DNA of 64,000 nt from contig CP137323.1 of assembly GCA_033182465.1 (NCBI GenBank), forward strand, positions 1,054,001-1,118,000. The letters are read 5' to 3'. Shown here piece after piece: positions 12,026 to 23,490 of this stretch (positions within the stretch are counted from its first letter, which is position 1; every line of letters starts with the position of its first letter). A program made the translations under genes and the position numbers. The notes beneath the pieces were generated by a model that saw nothing but the letters and a program-made list of their open reading frames with translations, was not told the DNA's origin and ran no database searches. Source of the stretch: Sanghuangporus weigelae (Eukaryota; Basidiomycota; Agaricomycetes; Hymenochaetales; Hymenochaetaceae).

Positions 12026-15000
12026 CTATTGTCTAATAGGGGCAATAAAGCATTCTGTCCAGCGTTCTCCAATAGCTGCGTCTGCAAAGTCAAGCTTGGT
12101 AGAGAAGTCACGGCTGAAGACGCCGGTGTTGCGAGGCCGCCAAAGCGTCGCGCGTAGGTCTGGGGGTATCCACAGAAGCAAATTATGCTGGTTATGTCCG
12201 GATGCCGGTGCGTCATTGGCATCATAGGCCAATCTGCCCTCACTGTGAATTTCATGTCGGTGAGATCCACTCAGTATCCAACCGTCTCTCTGGAGAACCC
12301 AATCTGACAAGTTTCTATCGTCTGACGAATACACAGTCCTGAACGCGACATCGCTTGACGATTCCATTGAAGGCTGGAGAAGGTCCGATAAATCCCAAAT
12401 CCTGATCGTATTATCGCTCGAACCTGAAGCGATCCGGCAACCATTCGGCGACAAGGCAAGAGAGTGCACATAATGTGTGTGCCCCTCCAGTACGCAAATG
12501 GTCTTGGCAGTCCCCACATCCCAAACTTGAATCGTGCTGTCGCCAGAACCTGAGATAACATGCCTCCCATCGACGGAGAAAACAACACTGCTGTCAAGGC
12601 CAGGGATGAAGAGATGAGTGATCCCGACAAAATGGGTGTACCTTCGAAATGGGCCAGCAACTTTGCAAGCAGTGACTGCGTCCCAGATGGTGATGTCGCC
12701 GAGTGAGCCAGATGCAATACGCGTACCGTCCCGGGAGAAGCAGATAGACTGGACCGAGTCTTTATTTTCAGCTAAAGACGTCGATTCCCAAGTTTCCGTG
12801 TTCCAGAGTAAGATGCTGTCGTTCGAGCTCGATACAAGTCGTTTACCGTTGGGAGAAAAGGTAACCCGAGAGACAGATTCCTGGTGACCACTCAACGGTC
12901 CAGCAATGAGCTTGCCTGTTTCTACACTCCATGCCCTGATCATCTTGTCGTAGGACCCGCAAACAACAGTCTTGACGTCAGGCGATACAGCGATGCAACT
13001 GACTTTCTCCGCGCCGTCCGCGCCGCCCACCAGAGGGACTGCTACTTCTTCGCCGGAATCAACATCCCAAATCCTAATCCTTCCGTCGTCTGAACCAGAG
13101 AGGAGTCGCGAACCATCGGAAGAGAACAACACACAAGCAACAGTGCGTGTGTGAATAAGAGGCCCACGAACGACGGCCCCGGTCACGGCATCCCAAATTA
13201 TGACGGAACACGTACGGTCCCAAGAACCAGAAGCGATGTGACGTCCATCCGGCGAAAACGCCAGAGACTCGACAGTTCCTGTATACCTCGTAGACGTGTC
13301 TGAGGAGACCGATTTGGACGAGGAAGTAGCATCCCAGATTCTGACGGTGTAGTCAGATGAGCCCGAAGCGATGTATTTTCCATCTGCTGAAAACACGACG
13401 GAAGTAACATTGTCTGTATGACCCGCGAAAGGGCCAGAAATGATATCTCCACTCTTGGCGTCCCAGACGATTACCGTCTGGTCCCACGAACCAGAGACGA
13501 TCCGGGTCCCGCAAGGTGAATACGCCACTGACATCACCTGATCAGTGTGCCCTTCAAAGGTGGAAATAACGTTTCCACTATTCGCGTCCCTAATTTGGAT
13601 CGCGAGGTCGTGCGTTGTTGCAAGATGCCTGCCATCCGGACAGAAACTGACAGAATAAACGCCGGAGTGAACCTCGAAAGGGCCCAGAGTAAGATTTCCG
13701 CTCTTCACATCCCAAATTCTGATCGTCTCATCGTAAGAGCCCGAGGCGAGTCGCATGCTGTCAGGAGAAAAGGCGACGGAATAAACACTATTCTTGTGGC
13801 CCTTTAAAGTAAAATAAGCTTTGCCATCGACTGCGTCCCACAAGACGATACTATTATCCCATGAGCCCGAAGCGATTTTCGCCCCGTCGGGCGACCAAGC
13901 GACTGTATGAACTTTCTTCGTATGACCCTTCAGCGGACCAAGAATCAGATTTCCCTTCAGAGCATCCCAAACAATTAGCCTGCAGTCCCACGACCCCGAC
14001 ACGATACGGCTTCCATCGGGCGAAAAACAAACAGACGTCACAGATATCTTGTATGTCCTTCAAGTAGCATGAAAATCTCTTCCCCGCTGTCAATGTCACA
14101 TACCCTGGCATTCTTGTCCCAAGATGCTAAGGCAACGTGCCGTCTAACCGGCGAGAAGGCGACAGAGGTCACTACGCTTCGATGACACTCTATCATCTTT
14201 AAACAATGCGCCTGCCTTTTAGCACCTTTTCGTTCCACCCGTACCATAGAAATCGTGTACTTCGAGTAGTGGTCTGCAACTTCTGAATCTCCTTCCGAAA
14301 GAGGGATCATAGAGATGTAAATATGAGGCGTGCTTTCCCTGATAGGCCCGGCAAATATAGTCGCGAGTCTGCTCGCATCTTGAAGAAACGATGTAATGAC
14401 TGCATTATGTGACTACAACGCATTAGTGATTCAAGCACGACCACAACAATGCTGAACGCTCACCTCTGTCCATTTGGCAGCATCTGAAAGGACGCGGTTC
14501 GCTACACGGTCGAAGACTTTGACCAAGCTAAGGACCTCGAACCAATATAAAAGACGATTATATGCAAAATCCGAAAGCTTGGCACAGAGGTCGGGAGAAT
14601 ATGGAACATCAAGAAGATGCCCGGTCCAATGAAGGCATGCATACTTCAGGTACGACGGTATACACTGATTGACTTGGGCCGCAAGTCCGAGAACATCGTC
14701 GTTACCCGCATAAGAAGACTTCAGATCACATATGTTGAACCGTAACTTCTCCATTGCAGTGAAGCATCGGTCAGCGATAAGACTCTTTGCATCCGGAATG
14801 TTGATAAACCACTTCTCATTCGACCGATCGGATGACATAAGGTAATCTGAAAAGGATGTGTGAAGGAGGCTGACGGGGCTTCCGGGACTATATGAGAGAA
14901 CACTTTGGAGTCTTGAGAGAATGGCATGCGAGTGCTCTCCGAATGAGAGATCCAGGATTCTGTCAATGTTTGTGTTCGAGACTGGTGCCTTGCTCAGCAA

Positions 15001-17327
15001 AACAAGTGAAAAAAACTGACAAAGAGATCCCTGGATTCTTGTTCGTCCCATGCAATGCCTGAGCTACTGAGAGCCGATGCGTAAAGTTCGTCCAAATGAC
15101 CAGTAAGCAACTTCGAATGAGCAAGCTTCCGGAGTTTAATCAACGGAGTGCTACTGTTCTTGATCATCCTAACTGTCGTGGAAGCCCAGATGAACAACCC
15201 TCCGGCCGCCTGACCAAGTGACGCCATTATCTCGTTCTACTCTGACCCCATGGATTCCACGGATTCGCCTTCGGCTTCAACAGCCTTACGCATTTCGACA
15301 TGCAGGTATGCAAAAACATCCGCCTGGCTCTCACTCGACGTGTAGTCAAGCTCCATCGCGAGAATGGCTTTTGATTGGGAAGAAAAGGCCCTTATGATAT
15401 CCTTTTCCGGACGACTCGTGATGAGGAAACGAAATATTTTTGGGAGTTTTGGGAATTCTTGTTGAAGATGCTGTATCAATTCACTCCGCGACTCCGCATC
15501 CCCGCATTCGTCCAGCGCATCAAGTACAATGAAAATGGGTCCTGCAACGGACTTTGCTGCAACCCGGAGCGGTCGAAGCAGGAGCTTGTTGAACTGATGC
15601 GCCGCTGGTCCTGTAACGCTGAAATTCTTGTCGCTGTCAATTTCGGAGCAGAGACTCGATGCAATCGAAAGATCGAACGAGGAGAGCTGGTACGCGATCG
15701 TTCTAATGACAGACGATGGGTCGCTCTTATTCCTCTCAAAGAACAGGTGTGCGCCAAGACGCAGGTCTCGAAATTGGCTAGCAATTGTCGCACTAATAGT
15801 ACTCTTTCCAGAGCCGGCAACTCCATAAAGCCAGAACATGTTCGGTTCTGTTTCCATTTCTGAGAACATCCATTCAATGATCTGATTCCTTATATGGATC
15901 CGTGTATGGGGCAGACACTCTGGACGGCTGAAGGCATTAAACCGATCAGGCGATAAATCCTGATGCAGCACTGACAACCAGCTGTCAGTAAAGCTCGCGT
16001 ACGAGGGAAAACCCACAAACACAGTCTATCAATCCCTTGCACTATCCGCACTGAAACAAAGGAGATCTCGCAAATCGTGCTCGAATCTATCTCTCTCTTG
16101 AAGTCGATAAAATACTGTTCAAACGTGTCTATCTTTTGAGCAATGTCGCCCTCGGACATCCGGCCTAAATGAAATGGAATTATATGCTGAGAAGTATGAT
16201 GCAACCAGGAAACTGACCTAGGAAACTCAGGCTCGTGTATCCACGGACAAAAATACAGCATTCAATGATCTGCCTCAGAAGACTACCGATCTTTCGTTGC
16301 GCAGAATCAGACTTATCGTCGAGCATCTGCCGGCAACGCACGAATTCGAGTACGTCGTTAATACTTTGAATGAGCTGAATGACCTTCTGGTCGGCTTCAA
16401 ATACTTTTTGAATGGCCTGATGAATAGTCATGAGTAAGAACTGCACAGATACACCAATATTGACCCACATTTCCCAGGGCAGAGGTGAGTGTCCACGCAA
16501 TTTTAAGAAATGGATGTAACTTGGTAGGATCAGCACCGAAGCAGACTCCTGATGCATAGCTATTACTCACTTCGGAAACGACATCCATGAGTTCCTTGAA
16601 CACTCCCAACTTTCCTAACAGCTCTCCGACGGCTTGATATAAGTCGCTCTGGCCGCTCACTTGAGCGACCCCGTCACTGGTTGATGGTGCAAGGTCAAAG
16701 GCTTCTGCCGAACGAACGATCCCACGTTGCTGGACATCCTTGCTGGCCTCTCTGAATGCTGCCTCCGCTGCCTCACTTTTATTAGCAACTTCGAGCTTGA
16801 GGAAGAGACGTCCCGTGACTGTTTTCTTAGTCTGACCTGGGGTTGATATCTCAAGAGGAACTAGTAGAACGAGTTGAGCGAGGCAGCAAGTCAAGGATGT
16901 AGCATTTCATTACCTTCACCGTTAGCAGATTTCGCTCTTAATTCAGTATGTTCTATGTCAACGACACCGATACAAGGGTCTGATTTCCAGCTCGAATCGT
17001 GCAATACCCTGATCTCGAACTTCCCATATTCATCAGGTAGAGGGCTAAACACGCTGCATCAGTCGGGATTTAGAACAAGAGTGATTATTATACAGACAAT
17101 ATGAGGCTCTCATTCCAGGTTAGAAACTCGTCTTTCCTTGCTTTTCGTGTCTTCCTCTCCACATCACCGAGCCTGATCACAACATAAAGGTTTGGATTCG
17201 ATCTATGACCCAAACGCTTCCATTGAAGTTCCTCAAGATGTGATACTGGAAGAAAACTAAGTATCGGCCTTTCCGAGAATCAGAGTACTTGAAGAGACAA
17301 ACCGTGTAGACGATACTGGTCTGACAT
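12026..17327 (-). pseudogene. C2-NACHT-WD40 NLR gene with three apparent lesions
   Basis: Fungal NLR-type receptor of the NACHT/WD40 class; relatives act in non-self recognition and regulated cell death. The start is ATG at 17325-17327 (MSDQYRLH). After a 57-bp intron comes a C2 domain (SNPNLYVVIRLGDVERKTRK ... GRLFLKLEV), then a helical linker, then NACHT with P-loop GVAGSGKS and Walker B FIVLDALDECG (15237-16022), then a helical/ARC-like region with AAGGLFIWASTTVRM. About 14 WD40 repeats follow (12.4-14.2 kb), enough for two seven-blade propellers, and then the C-terminal motif WIPPDLRATLWRPRNT. Three breaks are visible. An in-frame TAG lies at 15237-15239. One base appears lost in the T run read from 15009-15015. 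A frameshift near 14050 sits between the first two WD40 repeats. No intron explains them. It may be a true pseudogene, a null allele, or in part assembly error. The WD40 block itself is one intact open frame (12026-14041). Confidence 0.85.
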
Positions 17328-18144
17328 GACGGTCAGGGGGAAAGCTTGCCTCGTGTGCTTCACCTGTCATCGACCTTATATATATGCGGGGAGTCCCGTA
17401 GAATAGAAGCTGATGTCCCAATAGACGCTGGTGTAAAAAAAGACGCTTATCAGATGAAGTATCCATGATTTGCAGCAGTGATGTTTGCGAAGCCTCGATC
17501 AGTTGCAAGGTGGTAGATCAACACGACTCAACGACCATAGACCTACTGTCAGTGTCAGAATGGCCTATAGCTGAAGTCAAAAAGACTGTTACTCGCGGAT
17601 CAATCAAACTCAATCATTTTGAGTGATCTAAGGTGCTTACCGTAATTAGTCATTTTGCTCTGTCCATCTTTCATAACCTATTCATAACGAGCCCGACATA
17701 GTGAAAATGATGATTCCAGTTGCACTTCTCGTGTTCCTGTTAGAATACGTCCAGAAAAATCTCGAGGTGTCTAGGGCTGAAGGCACCCAGACGGCTGGGA
17801 TCGATAAATCCTCGTCGGTATTGACACTTGAAGGCTCTACCAGCGTCACCAACAGGACCACGTACAAGTATCAGGCGCAAGTTCACAAAAGTCGAGTCAG
17901 ATGTGCCAAAGTTCCTGACCTTGTTGTTGCACCTTCGACGATTTGGCGCGTCCAACGAGAATGCGACATTAATGAAAATTTGGAAAGATGCATAGTGACA
18001 CCATCAAACTTGAACAGTAAAAACATCAGGAATAGTCGAGATCGTTATCCCGGGTTCTGCAGTCCCCTTCCATGGCGAGGGAGAATAGACGAGTTAGTGA
18101 ATGTGGCATTATTCGACAAGGCGGAGCTTTCCCACGATACAGAC
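17328..18144. other. Intergenic region upstream of the NLR gene
   Basis: Holds the presumed NLR promoter. A plus-strand frame runs from 17701 to 18384, but its residue pattern is Arg/Ser-rich without motifs. Its last third lies in the wrong frame over the kinase-like relic, so I do not count it as a gene. Confidence 0.45.
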
Positions 18145-18395
18145 TTGATGGAAATTCACATAGCACGTGTCAGACGCGCAGAGACGCGATCGGCGGGACA
18201 TTTTCGTCTTTCTTGTACCCGATGTCGGCTCACAACGTTGATTTTGAGAACTTCAGAGGAACTAGTCCACAACGGAAGAAAATCGTCAAATGTACAACAG
18301 ATGAGGAGAGCAAATAGGCTTCGTCGATCAGAGTCATCAAAATACAAAGGGCGATTCGTTATGGCTGGTCTTGTCGTAGGTTGAATACCGTCCCC
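18145..18395 (+). pseudogene. Relic of the first exon of the kinase-like gene at 27.4 kb
   Basis: The frame reading GGTFSSFLYPMSAHNVDFEN then PQRKKIVKC parallels DGTYVSFSYPKLPYNIDFET then PQWKKMVEW in the first exon of the gene at 27424. Similarity also shows at DNA level, because a shadow frame is alike in both places (NGRKSSN here, NGRKWSN there). A stop follows soon after and no later exons are present. It is therefore a truncated copy, in the same orientation as the intact gene. Confidence 0.7.
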
Positions 18396-18525
18396 AAAAA
18401 AATGCAATGCTAATTAACTTCCTTACAAGGTACCGTAAAGGCGGAGATATAGCAATTGTATAAAACAAATATATATTTGGCATGGTTCATGGCGTGCATG
18501 AGATGCAAGGACACGGTGGATAAGG

Positions 18526-20304
18526 TTAAGAATGACCTCTGGCTCCTGGTTTCGCCTGAAGGTCTGGCATTGGTATATACTGATTCTCTCTATCGACTTC
18601 TCCGGAGTTTTGAGCCCTGAGGTCAAGGATAAGACGGCTTGACAGGATAGTAGAGAAGGACATCATTATAGGCTCGATCAAGTCAGCGAGAGTCAGTTGA
18701 GACTCGGCCAACGACGTGTATAAGATAACTTCCGGAGTACACAAGCTGAAAGCAATCAATAGAAGATTCATTACATCACCGTAGAACTCACAGAGTGATG
18801 ACAGTAAAATACAACATCCCTGAATATTGCCGAAGGTGAGGATTAAAATATACTGCGTAAAATATTTCTCTGAGTAGATCTTACCATCGCAAAAGAGAAT
18901 GAGGATCATAGTCATCATACTTCGCTGACTGGACAAAACTTGATGGATGGTAAGCAAATGTTCATGGATGATGAATATGAACGAAAATGAAACGTACCCA
19001 ATGGGAGTAGTTTGAACAGAGACAGTAACCAGAGCGTGGCTTCAAATGCAAGGGCGACAGAATACATGATCGAAAGCGGCCTCTGAGGTATTGTGGAGAT
19101 GGAGAAAATACACGGAGCCCCGTTACTTGAGTAGAAATCAGTATGATAATGAAGTGCTATGTCGACAGGTGGAAAACGTACATAGGTGATGCCAGGACTC
19201 CAAATTGAAGAATTTGTGAAATTCAAAGTCGAATCGAAGACAAATCACTCACATGATGCCTCTTTTATGATGAGGCAGAGCATCGTAATTTCTGTGGTTA
19301 CTTCCGCCTAGTAGTGTACATCTCGTGTTAATTGATTACAACTGCAGATAGAGAATCACTTACAGTGTAAAGCAGGATAATGAACCATTTGATAGTCTTT
19401 TTACCGCGGTAGAGTACATAAGTACGAAAACACATCAGGACTGCAAAAATACGACCGTCGGATTGTCTTCATCAGAAGGATAAGACACAATCCGACTTTG
19501 CGGGAAAAGGATACTAATGATCGCTAGGCTGCCGATAACGCATAAGCGGAGAAGGACAATAAAGTGAATGAAAATCCAGACCAAATTAGAGCATAAAACC
19601 AAGATTTGTTGGCCTACGAAAATGCTGTCAATATGAGCCGATCTTGACTATTATTTCACTCACAAAGGTCGAACAATCCGTCTTCATTCGTACTGTGTAT
19701 ATTATACGAATTAAGATTTCCATCCGAAATAAAAGGCTCTAGGCTCACGAGGTATAAGTGGCACCAGGCATAGTGGTGTAACGTATCTGCAACCAATGTA
19801 TAGGAACTTTCCTGGAGTCCATTTGCTTTTCTAGCAATTTTCTGACATCAGTGGTTATCTCTGAGAGCTGGACGAGCAAGCAGCGCACCCAGACAAGACG
19901 AAGCTAATGATTAAGAAGGGAAACTAGATGATAGACTATAGATAAATCATTATTCAAAATACTGACCTCCCTGGACAAATTAACGGCCGCAGAACAAGGC
20001 ATCAGCACTCAGTTGTTGAGAGACCATTTCACAACTTACATAGGAAAGCAAATGATATTGTCATATACGATCAAGGCCAGGGATCCGACTGGAAAAGGTT
20101 CTGAGATATGATATGCTGCCTCAGACATTCTCGTCCGCACCTAACACGTACTGGAGATAACTTAGAGAATGTAGCAGTTAGCGAACAGATGTAACCTACA
20201 GTGAGAGCTTGAGAATCAGAGATAGCTTGGACAAGAGCTCGAGCTGCATCGGCACTCATCTGGACAAGGAGAGGTATGAAGGAGTTAGGAGCTAGCCTCG
20301 TCAA
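18526..20304 (-). CDS. DUF6533-like multi-pass membrane protein, copy 1
   Basis: Integral membrane protein of the kind annotated as DUF6533 in Agaricomycetes; function unknown. The first exon begins MTRLAPNSF (20304) with a second Met at MSADAARALVQ. A later exon near 20040-20100 carries VGSLALIVYDNIICFP, the family's N-terminal helix motif. Further hydrophobic segments are WIFIHFIVLLRLCVIGSLAI (about 19550), FRTYVLYRGKKTIKWFIILL (about 19400), MYSVALAFEATLWLLSLFKL (about 19050) and, near 18630, IMMSFSTILSSRLILDLRAQ, the usual last helix and its basic end. The tail is short and polar, with stop at 18526. About seven helices are expected. It is paralogous to the gene at 23.5-25.3 kb, and the two flank the P450. 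Not every splice junction was checked for phase. Confidence 0.7.
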
Positions 20305-20952
20305 CTCCTGATACTGGTGTTTTATATAGCTCGGTTATACAAAAAACTACGCATGTTCAGATTTAGTTCAAACTATATCTTCCGCTAAGTGCTGCAATCC
20401 GGTCAACCTTCCATTTGATTTGATGAAGATGATTGATATGACCGACAGCCAACCAGTCTGGGATCGAGCCAAAAAGTTATCGGGTGGAGTATCACTTACC
20501 GATCTCGATCAAATAATAAATGGCAGGCATTCCACATGCCAGTAATGATGCATCAGGACTATTTTTATGGACGCAACGACATGTCTACCGTTTAGTGACA
20601 GTACTAGTGAAGAATACACAGCAATTTGGAAATGAAGCAATTTTGTAGAACATTCGCACTATCACAGCAAACCGATGCATAGCAACACCAACAAGAATAA
20701 TCGTCTCGGATAAGAGGTTGTTGGACACGAACTTGAATGAGAATCACCGAGATGCCCTGTGCTCCTCCTTGGATTTTAAAAAAGTTGCCGATTTGGCGAT
20801 GGCAATGGGAACGATCACCGGATCTTTTGTACTCCGACTCAATTTGATTTTGTGATATACTATATTGGGAAGATCACCTTTCTCACGATTTTGGGACCCA
20901 AATCCTAGTACGATGGTCCCAACAGTAGACACCTCTTTGGCTTTCAACCACC
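20305..20952. other. Divergent promoter region between DUF6533-like copy 1 and P450
   Basis: Lies between two gene starts that point away from each other. A TATA-like stretch (GATATACTATATTGG, about 20853-20867) sits about 90 bp before the P450 start. No gene was seen. Confidence 0.4.
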
Positions 20953-23084
20953 ATGTTCCTCCTCCTCGGAAAGGTCTTGCTTGCTCTGTACATTGTAAAA
21001 CGGGCACATTTCTTGTGGATTGCGAGAGTGGTATGACTACCCGCGCGCCGGATAATGATGTTCACTCTCTGACAATCGATTTCATTGCCCTGTATAGACC
21101 TTTTCGCGCTATATCCCTGTTCAGCACTCAGCGTTCCCTGCCTTGTCACTCATCGGAGCAATACTCCCTAAGTCGCGGTTTTATCGTACTCTTGGTTTTC
21201 ATTGGAACGAAAGGCAAACCTGTCTGTGGTCTTTCACCTAGCCTGAATAAATTGTGCTAATGCATTCATTAGTATACAAAGACGCTCCGCTCAACACTCT
21301 GGCTCTAGTCCCCGCTTTGGCTGGCCGCACGCTCGTTATGAGCTCAAATTTGGATGCTTTCTATCAGAGCTTGAGCTTAAATAGCGCATTTCACAAGGCC
21401 CCTAACAGCGTCCTTGAGTAAGTCGATTGCCCCTTAAGTCTCTACTATGTCTGAGATGGAAGACAGAATGTTTGGCGACAATGTAGTAACAACTATAGGA
21501 GACACCTGGAAGAGACACAGGCGCATCACCGCACCGTCCTTCAGCCATTCCACTTATCGCAATGTTTGGAACACCACTGTCAGCGTCTATACCGACATGC
21601 TCGACAAAGAAGGATGGAATAATGTGGACGAAATTCGTCTGACCGACATCAACAAGGCTACACACAACGTTTGTGACTTTTTCCTCGGTTGCAGATGAAA
21701 CTGAGCTCAGAGTAGTTGGCATTGTTCCTGATTGCCGTTGTGGGATTTGGTATTCCAATGTCATGGCATGAACCACCCAGAGACGACAATGGAAAGCTAT
21801 CAGCTCAAAGGATGATTTTTGACATCGCAACATACATTATGGAGCGAGGCATAATCCCCAGATGGGCGTATTTTCTTGGAATTGAGAAGTTGAAACAGAT
21901 TGACGAGGCGTACAATCGCTTCGAGGAGTTTATGCAGGAACGCATCGCCGAGCGCGAAGCGGAGATGCTCAAATTGCGAGCTATGGAGGGAGGCGAAGCT
22001 GATTTATCGATCGATCTCAACAGCATTTTTGGGAGACTGGTAAATGCGCGCCTAACTGAAGGAAAGAATAGCCTCTCAGACAGAGAGATAATTGGAAACT
22101 GTTTCGCTTTCGTAAGCTCTTTCTACGTCGCTGTGGGATCGCCCACTAACTGTCTATTATTTAGACGTTTGCCGGCCACGGTAAGTTACATGTATTCTGT
22201 AGCGACTTCCACTCCAATTCGTAAATCACAGAAACAACGGCAAATTCTCTCGCGGCTACTCTCGGTCTGTTAGCACTGAACCCGGATGAGCAAGAGTGGG
22301 TATATAACTCGATCGTTGAAACGATCGGCGGACGTGAACCCGTGAGTATCAAGCATATCTTTGCATACGCTGTCTCATAGTTGAAATTTCTTCAGGTCTT
22401 CGACGATTTTGATCATCTTGACGGTGTCCTTGCCTGTATCCACGAAGGAATCCGAATGTATCGTAAGCCGTTTGCTCTTGAGAGGTTAATTCTAAAAATG
22501 ACATGTTCCGTGTTCTCTTAGCCGCCGCCTATCTGTTAGCGGAAATCGCTTCGAAGGACACAACCCTACATCTCTCGCGAAGGGAGAATCCAGACGTGAA
22601 GGAAGCCGTTCCTCTCAAGAAAGGAACCCCACTTATTCTCGACATGGTCGGGATGTGTACGTCGTCGATCCTTTTCCCATGCAAAAGTCATTTATTCATC
22701 TTGACCTATTAAGGTTATAACGCTCAGTCTTTCCCAGAGCCTGAGTCATTCAAGCCACAGCGCTGGAAGAGATCGAGCAAAACTTCCGGTGCTGTGCCAA
22801 CAGCTCAAGTTACTCAGGCGGACGAGATTACTGGATCTTCGTCAATATCAACTTTTGAGGGGTTCATCGGTTTCGCTTACGGTCCGCGTACATGCATCGG
22901 GCACAAGTTCGCAAAAGTCGAATCGGTCGCATTTTTGACCTTATTATTACGTGACTGGCGTGTCGTGCCTGTGATGAAAGTGGGAGAAAGTAAGGAGGCT
23001 TGGAGAAATCGCGTTCTTGAGCCTGGATTTGGTCAGGCTTTACTCCTTGGAGAGGTTCCAGTGAAACTGGTTAGACGCAAATGA
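20953..23084 (+). CDS. Cytochrome P450 monooxygenase, complete
   Basis: Microsomal heme monooxygenase. Ten exons give 547 residues in one consistent frame: 20953-21030, 21098-21221, 21273-21417, 21467-21668, 21716-22111, 22165-22180, 22232-22341, 22396-22462, 22522-22656 and 22714-23084. The start ATG has context ACCACCATG, and the N-terminus MFLLLGKVLLALYIVKRAHF is a signal anchor. The C-helix region is GDTWKRHRR. The I-helix motif TFAGHETT begins in a 16-nt micro-exon (22165-22180). The K-helix ExxR is HEGIRM (E374, R377), the PERF-like motif is FKPQRW, and the heme loop FAYGPRTCIG has Cys at about 485. The pattern resembles the basidiomycete CYP families with a WGMN/FGDN-type C-helix entry, but I cannot assign a CYP number. 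A relic of a close copy lies at 11.0-11.6 kb. Substrate unknown. Confidence 0.9.
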
Positions 23085-23490
23085 GAAGCGATTTGAATCT
23101 TGGAATTTTATTAGTCTTATGATTAGGACTTTCCATGGACAAGTGCACATACGTAGATTTCCCGGTACACCAATAAAGTTTTCATTCTTGCAATGGACGA
23201 ATCGGCAGGTGATACGTGGCAGCCAGTGTGAAGCAGCTATATTTCGGGCGGCAGTGTGCTGTACACTACTGGCGTATGTGGTACCAAGCATTGTACCCAT
23301 TGACTCTGTTCGTAAGAGTATATTTTGAAACCATTGTATTAGTCAAACCGAGCGTTGCACTTGTAAAGTCACAATGGATTCTTCCTAATCTTTTTGCGAG
23401 TTCTTCGCGAAGATCGTAATCAATCGAAAGTATTCGACGGGTACTATTGGATATCGATACCAACTCTCCTGCCGAACACATCATAAGGAA
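23085..23490. other. Convergent spacer between P450 and DUF6533-like copy 2
   Basis: Holds both 3' flanks. No recognisable gene or repeat. Confidence 0.45.

Noticed and set aside
17701-18384. A 227-codon plus-strand frame
   Set aside because: No motif and Arg/Ser-rich composition. Its end overlaps the kinase-like relic in the wrong frame.
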